DNA of 38,382 bases from CAZCWX01 sp964502465 (GTDB lineage Bacteria; Desulfobacterota; Binatia; Bin18). The stretch spans positions 1-38,382 of the forward strand of contig CAZCWX010000074.1 of the NCBI GenBank assembly GCA_964502465.1. Direction: 5' to 3'. The translations under genes and the position numbers were made by a program. A model generated the notes under the pieces. The model searched no databases, had not been told where the DNA came from, and was given only the letters and a program-made list of their open reading frames with translations. Numbering within the stretch: the first letter of the stretch is position 1; each line of letters starts with the position of its first letter. Shown here piece after piece: positions 33,018 through 38,382 of this stretch.

Positions 33018-34280
33018 ATGATGATGAGCAGCATGCTGTGGTGCTGTTTACAACCTAAACAAATGATGCTGGCCGTTCTTCTCCTACTCGGCTCGCTCGG
33101 CTGTTTTTGTTTTTTTCCTCCACAAGGCCAGTGTCAGGATGAGTTTGAGGTTGAGCAGGAACCACCATTCTGGCTCCGAGGACTCCTCGATGTGCGCGTC
33201 GTCCGAGGGGGAAGCGCCTCAAGCTGGACAGATAGAGGGACGGGAAAGGCTCGCTATGGAGGGCGGACAACAGAGCAGGGGTTGAAAAGAGTTACTCGCC
33301 TTGCGCTCTCGCAGTTTGCTCTTGAGGCAGGAGGAGTCCTACCCTGGGGGATCGTCCCTCATGCCCAGCTCAACTGGGAACCTGATATTAGTAATGATGA
33401 TCGCCCGCTGCTCATTGAAGCGTATCTGCGCAAAGAATGGGGAGCCTGGGAAAAAGGGTGGGGTTTGCAGACCGGGGTGATGAACCTCCCTTTTTCTCTT
33501 GAGCATACTGGTCCTGCAGCGACCCCACTCTATACCCTGACCCCATCAGCACTAAACTCGTGGATCTGGGAAGAGGCACGTCTTGTAGGAGTGGAGGGGG
33601 AGTGGTGGCAGGTGATAACGAAGGAAATCCGTTTCAGCATCCTGGTAGGCATGGGCTTTGGCTCGGACGAATTTGGCCGAATGCTTGCACTACGCGGCTG
33701 GGTGCTCAGTGATTATTTGACTGGTATCAATAGCGATTTGCCTCTTCCTGCACGAGGGCAGCGTATGGCTGTGTTTAATGAGCGGGATCACCGTCCCGCC
33801 CTCTACACGTTATTCACATTGCAGACCCCGCAGGATTGGGGAGAATTCCTCTTAGGGTACTTTGACAATCTGGGAGACCAGGGAACAGAAGGGGTATGGG
33901 AGACGCGCTTCGGCACAGTCGGAACGATTCTCCGGCCGCTGGCAAGAGTGGAATTTCTCTCCCAATATATGATAGGAACCGGACGGGTTCGCGAGCGGCC
34001 CACAGACATCTCATTTAGTGCTTTTTATGCACTGCTGTCTTTTCATTACTACGGTCATCGCTTTAGTGCGCGTTATGATGTCTTTCGTACAAGCAACCGA
34101 GACGGTCCTCCTGCTTTCCGCGAGCACGGCGATGGAGTCACTTTTGCCTACCTCTTTGCATTTGGCCTTCACCATCGAGTCAGTTTTGAGTACCTTTTTC
34201 TCCATAGCCACCGCCCCTCTGTGATGCCTCCGAGTCCGTCGGACAGTGGTTGGCAGCTGAGTTACCGCTTCCGTTATTAG
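33018..34280 (+). CDS. outer-membrane porin-like beta-barrel protein
   Basis: The product is 420 residues. A signal peptide with a hydrophobic core (MMLAVLLLLGSLGC) follows about 15 residues of leader; AAAGGA is six bases before the ATG. The mature part is made of alternating aromatic beta strands with loops (FALEAGGVLPWGIVPHAQLN, IEAYLRKEWG, LALRGWVLSDY, FSARYDVFR, VSFEYLFLH), and the last residues YRFRY end on an aromatic residue, as outer-membrane barrels do. Phosphate-selective or other porins are the nearest match in style, but no family is certain. It heads a set of three genes with a copper-type protein and an adenylate cyclase, divergent from the sigma54 activator. Confidence 0.7.
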   Translation: MMMSSMLWCCLQPKQMMLAVLLLLGSLGCFCFFPPQGQCQDEFEVEQEPPFWLRGLLDVRVVRGGSASSWTDRGTGKARYGGRTTEQGLKRVTRLALSQFALEAGGVLPWGIVPHAQLNWEPDISNDDRPLLIEAYLRKEWGAWEKGWGLQTGVMNLPFSLEHTGPAATPLYTLTPSALNSWIWEEARLVGVEGEWWQVITKEIRFSILVGMGFGSDEFGRMLALRGWVLSDYLTGINSDLPLPARGQRMAVFNERDHRPALYTLFTLQTPQDWGEFLLGYFDNLGDQGTEGVWETRFGTVGTILRPLARVEFLSQYMIGTGRVRERPTDISFSAFYALLSFHYYGHRFSARYDVFRTSNRDGPPAFREHGDGVTFAYLFAFGLHHRVSFEYLFLHSHRPSVMPPSPSDSGWQLSYRFRY

Positions 34281-34293
34281 TGAGAGCCATAAG

Positions 34294-34977
34294 GTGTGTA
34301 ACGTAAGGCCTGGCACGATTGTCTCTGTTTATTTCTTCTTTATGTTCTTTATGATCGCAGTGCCGTTGGTATTGCTTTCCGTTGCCTTTGCCGGAGAGAT
34401 TGCTGGCCGTGTGACAGGAGAAAATGGAGAAGGGATTGCTCAGGCCGTGGTGTTTGTACAGGAATTACCTCCAGGAGCAACTCTCCCGTCTACGCTGCAG
34501 TCTGCTGTCATAGATCAAATTCATAAAGAGTTTATTCCTCCACTCCTGCCCATATCTGTCGGGACTGAAGTGCGGTTTCCCAATCACGATCAGATTCACC
34601 ATCATGTGTACTCGTTCTCTCGAACGAAAAATTTCGAGTTACCGCTCTATAAGGGGGAAGATGCACCCCCAGTGCTCTTTGATAAGGCCGGTGTTGTCAA
34701 GATTGGCTGCAACATCCACGACTGGATGTCTGCGATTATTCTCGTGCTTCCTACCCCCTATTATGCCGTGACGGATGAGACAGGACGGTTTACCCTCCAG
34801 AACCTTCCTCCAGGAATATACTCTCTCGCCTGTTGGCATGAACTCAGCCAAAGCAAGCTGAAGGATACTGTGCGGCGCATTCAAGTAGACAGCGATGGCA
34901 CTGACGTCGCCTTTACTCTCTCACTTGGTACTGCCCGTGTTCGTCCTCCTGTGTACGGCGGGAGAAGATATCAATGA
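34294..34977 (+). CDS. periplasmic cupredoxin/MauL-like protein with type-1 copper motif
   Basis: The product is about 227 residues. A signal peptide (residues 10-33, ending VAFA) is followed by a carboxypeptidase-regulatory-like beta part, GRVTGENGEGIAQAVVFVQE. A cupredoxin-like domain follows, with FPNHDQIHHHVYSFS and the copper loop C139-N-I-H142-D-W-M145. H98 or one of H102-H104, with C139, H142 and M145, would complete a type-1 copper site. A second beta part with DETGRFTLQNLPPG closes it. Such proteins occur in methylamine-utilisation-like clusters as electron carriers. The start is uncertain between GTG 34294 (GAGAG upstream) and ATG 34342. Its stop overlaps the cyclase start by four bases, so the two are coupled. 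Confidence 0.78.
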   Translation: MCNVRPGTIVSVYFFFMFFMIAVPLVLLSVAFAGEIAGRVTGENGEGIAQAVVFVQELPPGATLPSTLQSAVIDQIHKEFIPPLLPISVGTEVRFPNHDQIHHHVYSFSRTKNFELPLYKGEDAPPVLFDKAGVVKIGCNIHDWMSAIILVLPTPYYAVTDETGRFTLQNLPPGIYSLACWHELSQSKLKDTVRRIQVDSDGTDVAFTLSLGTARVRPPVYGGRRYQ

Positions 34978-36743
34978 AATGGTGGGTGTGTAGCCGTCTG
35001 CGCACGAAAATCTTTCTTGCTTTTTCGGCCCTGATCTTGACCTTGCTATTTGTGACGCTTTGGCTCACTCAACTCATGGTGAGTCAACAGGTGCAAAACT
35101 CCCTGGAAGGTGAATTGTTGACAACTGGTCAAGTTTTTCAGGGCCTTGTGATAGAGAGAGCAGAGCGACTGCTGACTAATACGGAACTGCTCGGCAGCGA
35201 TTTTGCCTTTAGGCAGGCGGTGGCCACCTATGACCCACCAACTGTCGCTTCTGTTGCGGCCAACCATCAGCGACGCATAAGAGTTGATCTTTTGTGGATT
35301 ACCGATGAATTTGGTATGCTCCTCGCAGATTCACGAGAGAAGCTGAAAAGTGGCATAGATTTATCCACTTTCCCTTTACTTACTGAGACGGTTACGACAG
35401 AAGAAGCCTCCGCCGCTATTGCGGAAGTCGATGGGATGCTCTTTCAGCTTATTGCTACGCCACTCTTCGGACCTGACATTATTGGCTTTCTTATCCTCGG
35501 GCGAGAAATTAATGATTCCCTCGCTCAGCAACTTCGAAAAGATACAGGGTCGCATATTTCGTTTTTGACACAAGCGCGGCTCTTTGCCTCCTCGTGGCTA
35601 CCTGAAAGAAGAGACGGCCTCTTATTCTCGGAGCGGCCTCTGTCTCAATTGTTCCAGCATCCTCCAAAGGAAACGTTTCTATGGACTCTTGCTGGTGAGC
35701 GGTTTCTTTCGATTCTCGTGCCGATCGATACGCGCCTTTCTCCTCCTCTCTACGCGCTAATGCAACGCTCGTATGATGAAGCCTTATTGCCCTGGTATAT
35801 GTTGCGGCAACGCATTATGGCGGTTGGGGCTGGGGCTTTGATGGTTGCCCTATTCATTGGTATCGCACTTGCGGGAGGCATTACCGCACCTATCCAAACT
35901 TTGGTTGCCGGCATGCAGGATGTCTTAAAAGGGCAGTTGAACAAGCGTCTCCCAGTGACAAGAGAAGATGAGATCGGGTTTTTAGCGCAATCATTCAATG
36001 AAATGGTCGAAGGTTTGGAGGAGAAAGAAAAGATTCGAGACACATTCGGACGCTTTGTTTCGCGAGATGTGGCGGAGGCGGTGCTGAGTGAGCGTATTCC
36101 GCTCGCTGGTGAGCGACGTGAGGTGAGCATCCTTTTTCAGGATATCCGAGGCTTCACCACACTGAGTGAGAAAACAGATCCTGCTGTGCTTGTCCATATC
36201 CTGAATCAGTTCTTCACAGAAATGGTTGCAGCGGTAGAGGCTGAGGGCGGTATTGTCAAGCAGTTTACCGGTGATGGAGTGATGGCTCTCTTCGGTGCTC
36301 CGGTATCCCACCTCGACGACCCAGAGCGAGCAGTTCGAGCTGCCCTTGGCATGGTTGAACGACTCGGAAGCCTCAATACTCGCCTCAGTGCTCAAGGCGT
36401 TCCTTCACTGCATATTGGGGTGGGCGTCCATACGGGAGAGGTTGTAGCTGGACAGATTGGGCCAGACGAGCGCATCGAGTATGCAGTGGTAGGAGATCCT
36501 GTCAACCTCGCAAGCCGTATTGAGGGACTCACTAAAGAACTGGGTGCGACCATCCTCGTCTCTGAAGAAACGACTATACGGCTGGGATCAAACTTCATCC
36601 TTGGTCATACAGCAGAGTTGGCTGTCAAGGGGAAAGAAAAGCCGGTGCGAGTGGTAGAAGTATTAGGCTATGCACCGAACCGGCCAACTGCTTTGCCACC
36701 TCGAGCAGAGTATGGGGAAAAACAGGAGGAAGGAGAAATGTAG
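34974..36743 (+). CDS. membrane-bound class III adenylate cyclase with extracytoplasmic sensor and HAMP
   Basis: The product is 589 residues. Membrane segments lie at about 12-35 and 280-302 around a periplasmic sensor region of Cache type (about 40-275). A HAMP domain (302-355) follows, then the cyclase domain (about 375-560). The metal-binding D390 (LFQDIRGFTTLSE) and D434 (FTGDGVMALFG) are there, together with K429 and D508 (AVVGDPVNLASR), which favour ATP, and N511 and R515 as transition-state residues. It should make cAMP in response to a periplasmic signal. It is translationally coupled to the cupredoxin gene, so copper or redox state may be the signal; that is inference. Confidence 0.95.
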   Translation: MKWWVCSRLRTKIFLAFSALILTLLFVTLWLTQLMVSQQVQNSLEGELLTTGQVFQGLVIERAERLLTNTELLGSDFAFRQAVATYDPPTVASVAANHQRRIRVDLLWITDEFGMLLADSREKLKSGIDLSTFPLLTETVTTEEASAAIAEVDGMLFQLIATPLFGPDIIGFLILGREINDSLAQQLRKDTGSHISFLTQARLFASSWLPERRDGLLFSERPLSQLFQHPPKETFLWTLAGERFLSILVPIDTRLSPPLYALMQRSYDEALLPWYMLRQRIMAVGAGALMVALFIGIALAGGITAPIQTLVAGMQDVLKGQLNKRLPVTREDEIGFLAQSFNEMVEGLEEKEKIRDTFGRFVSRDVAEAVLSERIPLAGERREVSILFQDIRGFTTLSEKTDPAVLVHILNQFFTEMVAAVEAEGGIVKQFTGDGVMALFGAPVSHLDDPERAVRAALGMVERLGSLNTRLSAQGVPSLHIGVGVHTGEVVAGQIGPDERIEYAVVGDPVNLASRIEGLTKELGATILVSEETTIRLGSNFILGHTAELAVKGKEKPVRVVEVLGYAPNRPTALPPRAEYGEKQEEGEM

Positions 36744-36887
36744 TTATCCATCGACTCTTGTTGAAGCCTAGTCGCTTTCTCACGATCCTTCCAAATGAGT
36801 TCCTTGAGAGAACTTTCCTCGATAAATCGTCGCTGTAAGTGAAACCAAGACTTCTCTAATCTGCACAATCGACAGATTTCTTTCTCG

Positions 36888-36947
36888 TGTCTCACATGAG
36901 ACATAAATGAGACACGATGAAACAAAATGAGACAATTTTTGTCTCGT
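36888..36947 (+). promoter_or_regulatory. phased TGAGACA enhancer array (probable sigma54 activator binding sites)
   Basis: The heptamer occurs as TGTCTCA (36888, reverse), TGAGACA (36897), TGAGACA (36908), TGAAACA (36918), TGAGACA (36929) and TGTCTCG (36941, reverse). Starts step by 11, 10 and 11 bases, one DNA turn each. The outer copies are inverted to make TGTCTCA-N2-TGAGACA. The array ends about 85 bases before a sigma54 promoter, a standard enhancer distance. Upstream, 36744-36887 contains an inverted repeat (AATCTG and CAGATT, 36858-36878) but no gene that I can support. Confidence 0.7.
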
Positions 36948-37030
36948 TCGTTTTTCTCCAATAGCCCAGCTCTGACCTGTCGTCGAGAAAAAGTTCAGGA
37001 AAAATAGGAAATTCAATCGTTTTAAGCTGC

Positions 37031-37047
37031 CTGGTACGTGATTTGCG
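37031..37047 (+). promoter_or_regulatory. sigma54 promoter upstream of the frameshifted WPFSF-type gene
   Basis: It reads CTGGTACGTGATTTGCG. GG (37033-37034) and GC (37045-37046) are separated by exactly ten bases, and both elements match the consensus YTGGYACG-N4-TTGC. Transcription would start near 37058 and produce a leader of about 150 bases before ATG 37209. Confidence 0.8.
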
Positions 37048-37208
37048 TTTATCTCTAGATCGCGAGAGTCGCGAGTGACTTTCTCCGTAAGTCGCCTTTG
37101 AGAGTTCACCTGGAAGAGGACGAGAAGAATTGGCGTTTTGCAGGAAACCATATGGAGTCTCATTACGTAAATAAGAACAATCTACTCCTCAAAAAAAGAG
37201 AAGATGCT

Positions 37209-37677
37209 ATGCCCATGACACAACGCCCAGCTCAGCATTCCGATCGCTCTTTCTCCGCCGGAAGGACTTCTTGTTTTGTTGAATTCGACACGGTGCAGGA
37301 GGACCTTTCCCTCCCTCTTTTGCTACCACCACACCCCGACACTCCGTCCCCTAATTTCTATAACATTTGTCCAGAAGTTGACTTGATGTATGCCGTGCTT
37401 CAGGACGCGATTCATTGTTTTCAGGGGCAAGCAACGAGAAATGTACCAGACACTCAACGTCTCGCACGTGAGGCAGAAGAGTGGGTTTTTTCTGACGATG
37501 TTGACTGGCCATTCTCGTTCCTCAACATATGTGTTGTCCTCGGGCTTGATCCTTACTTACCTTCGCTTAGGGCTCAAGCGCTGGCGCCAGTGCCCTCCGA
37601 ACGAGCGACAAAAAAAAGGAAACGGCTTGCAGTTGCAGTGCGGAGACCGCTTCGAGCTGCTGCATAAGGCGGCATAA
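37209..37677 (+). pseudogene. conserved unknown gene with a one-base frameshift
   Basis: ATG 37209 (GAGAAG just upstream) reads MPMTQRPAQH, later LMYAVLQDAIHCFQGQA, and EEWVFSDDVDWPFSFLNICV. This last region resembles a common unknown protein type with WPFSFxNxCExLGLDPxYLRxGL. After VLGLDP the zero frame gives YLPSLRAQAL to a stop at 37665-37667, but the next frame gives TYLRLGLKRWRQCPPNER and ends at 37675-37677. Deleting one T at 37553-37554 restores LGLDPTYLRLGLKRW, so one base seems inserted. An upstream ATG at 37152 is possible. A sigma54 promoter with an enhancer array lies in front. The indel may be decay or a sequence error. Confidence 0.6.
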
Positions 37678-37931
37678 ACTGAAGAGGGATTCTGTTCATG
37701 CTCATAGAGACGTTCAGTGTTCTGTTCTCTTCTCCTCAAAGTTGGCAAGTTGGGCTTGTTTTGTTAGCGGGGCTGATTTTGCGTTCTGTCGCGCGTTCGT
37801 CATAGCAAAGCCATTGCTCATAATGGAACCGGCACATGAATCTGTACCTTCAGCTGGATATGTTGTTCGGCAGTCCGCAAGACCAGCTTGCCTTGGTCAG
37901 ATGTCTTGAAGAGCACCGAACAAACTATCCT

Positions 37932-38094
37932 TCCCGCTACCAGCAATTCTCATTTTGACCTGTCAAGACCCCGGGTAGGCCGGAATAAGCGAAGCGTTTC
38001 CGGCTTCATGAGCGCCGGGAACGGCCTGCGGCCTTATCCCGGCCTACTGCACTGGCTTATTTCTCTCCATAATGAGAACTGCTGTCCCGCTACC
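37932..38094. repeat. 10-bp direct repeats flanking the BIME insertion
   Basis: TCCCGCTACC occurs at 37932-37941 and again at 38085-38094, 153 bases (51 codons) apart and in the same reading phase of the GGDEF gene. They bracket the REP pair but lie 33 and 37 bases away from its ends, so they are not a tight target-site duplication. Confidence 0.5.
37975..38047. repeat. BIME: two REP palindromes in opposite orientation
   Basis: REP1 is 37975-38004, beginning GTAG and folding as GCCGGAA / TTCCGGC. REP2 is 38014-38047 on the other strand, again with GTAG at its 5' end and a GCCGGGA / TCCCGGC stem. A 5' GTAG next to an imperfect palindrome is the mark of REPs moved by RAYT (TnpA-REP) transposases. 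The outer ends match as inverted repeats at 14 of 15 bases. No RAYT gene is in the window. Confidence 0.7.
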
Positions 38095-38382
38095 GCTCCT
38101 GTTCTCTAATCTTTGGTGCAATAGACCAACTCCAGGGTATTGCTGACCGTTGTGGTTTTCCAACTGGGGACTGGCTGCGTCTGATTCTGATTTATACGCT
38201 GCGCAAAGCCTTACGAGCTTCAGATCTCCTCACGCCTACTCACAGAGACACATTTATCATTATACTGCCACATACTCCTCTAGCTGGAGCGGCAGCTGTA
38301 GCAGAAAGGCTTCACGTGCTCGTACAGAGTGTCCTTCCGGTGACTCTGCTTGACATTCGCCATTGAAGCGCAGCCCTAGCTC

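Larger units (their letters stand above)
37836..38366 (+). pseudogene. degenerate GGDEF-domain gene interrupted by a REP pair
   Basis: From ATG 37836 the frame reads MNLYLQLDMLFGSPQDQLAL and PSRYQQFSF, then stops at 37956-37958. In the same frame a continuation begins after a stop at 38073-38075: SRYRSCSLIFGAIDQLQGIA, DRCGFPTGDWLRLILIYTLR, SDLLTPTHRDTFIIILPHTP, AGAAAVAERLHVLVQ, ending at 38364-38366. This is a GGDEF-domain order, but the signature reads HRDTF, so diguanylate cyclase activity is not expected. Removing the 153 bases between the two direct repeats (TCCCGCTACC) rejoins the frame. The C-terminus after PVTLL also looks truncated; a nearby base change would continue it differently. 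Confidence 0.6.

Noticed and set aside
37698..37805. 35-residue hydrophobic frame before the GGDEF remnant
   Set aside because: It has a membrane-like stretch but no clear ribosome site or family match, and it lies in a decayed region; not enough to call a gene.
37975..38047. Reading the inverted repeat as a MITE with terminal repeats and target duplication
   Set aside because: The direct repeats are more than 30 bases from the inverted ends, and the two GTAG-headed palindromes fit a REP pair better.
1..38382. tRNA, rRNA and CRISPR arrays
   Set aside because: No cloverleaf-like gene, rRNA segment or regularly spaced long repeat was seen in the intergenic stretches read.

Overview
This window looks like chromosome from a deltaproteobacterium-like organism (Desulfobacterota, Tectomicrobia or a relative). 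The evidence is the argB-argD-argF-argG-argH-lipoprotein-lysA-dapF-dapA-dapB block, the prkA/yeaH/spoVR operon, the Re-citrate-synthase-like enzyme, the sigma54 regulation and a mid-range GC content judged by eye. The lineage is an inference from gene order and protein style, not a measured placement. The first gene is cut by the left edge. No rRNA, tRNA or CRISPR array was seen.

Layout. (1) 1-4.5 kb: a stationary-phase/stress operon with PrkA kinase (5' end missing), the VWA protein YeaH and a SpoVR-family protein, closed by a strong hairpin. (2) 4.8-7.4 kb: an AstA-type arginine N-succinyltransferase directly followed by a Cys-His-Glu amidinotransferase-superfamily enzyme and a FmdB-type zinc ribbon. 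(3) 7.4-13.1 kb: ispF; a Re-citrate-synthase-like HMGL enzyme divergent from a citrate synthase that carries an N-terminal MerR-like HTH, with a 22-bp palindrome in their shared promoter; then a cupin, a DsbA/FrnE-like oxidoreductase and a DUF4124-like protein. (4) 13.2-25.0 kb: arginine and lysine/DAP biosynthesis genes, all co-directional. Between argB and argD sits a 1.5-kb scar of a mobile element: a frameshifted ribbon-helix-helix gene, a small basic protein, and an internally deleted tyrosine recombinase with a degenerate second copy of its N-terminus. (5) 25-31 kb: an enoyl-CoA hydratase-family gene, a PQQ-dependent sugar dehydrogenase-like secreted protein, a small zinc ribbon and a 709-residue secreted orphan with a sigma54 promoter. 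(6) 31.2-36.7 kb: a GAF/AAA+/Fis sigma54 activator divergent from a three-gene set (outer-membrane porin-like protein, type-1 copper/MauL-like protein, membrane-bound class III adenylate cyclase). (7) 36.7-38.4 kb: an array of helically phased TGAGACA half-sites, a near-consensus sigma54 promoter, a frameshifted conserved gene, and a degenerate GGDEF gene interrupted by a REP pair (BIME).

The parts most worth follow-up are: the putative sigma54 regulon (activator, two sigma54 promoters, TGAGACA half-sites at two loci); the citrate synthase-regulator fusion whose own promoter has MerR-type geometry (19-bp spacer filled by a perfect palindrome); the AstA plus amidinohydrolase pair, which may be an alternative succinylarginine route; and the degraded mobile sequences (recombinase scar in the arg operon, BIME inside a GGDEF gene). 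Heptanucleotide repeats recur in several operon spacers. Single-base frameshifts occur in accessory genes, while the housekeeping genes are all intact.
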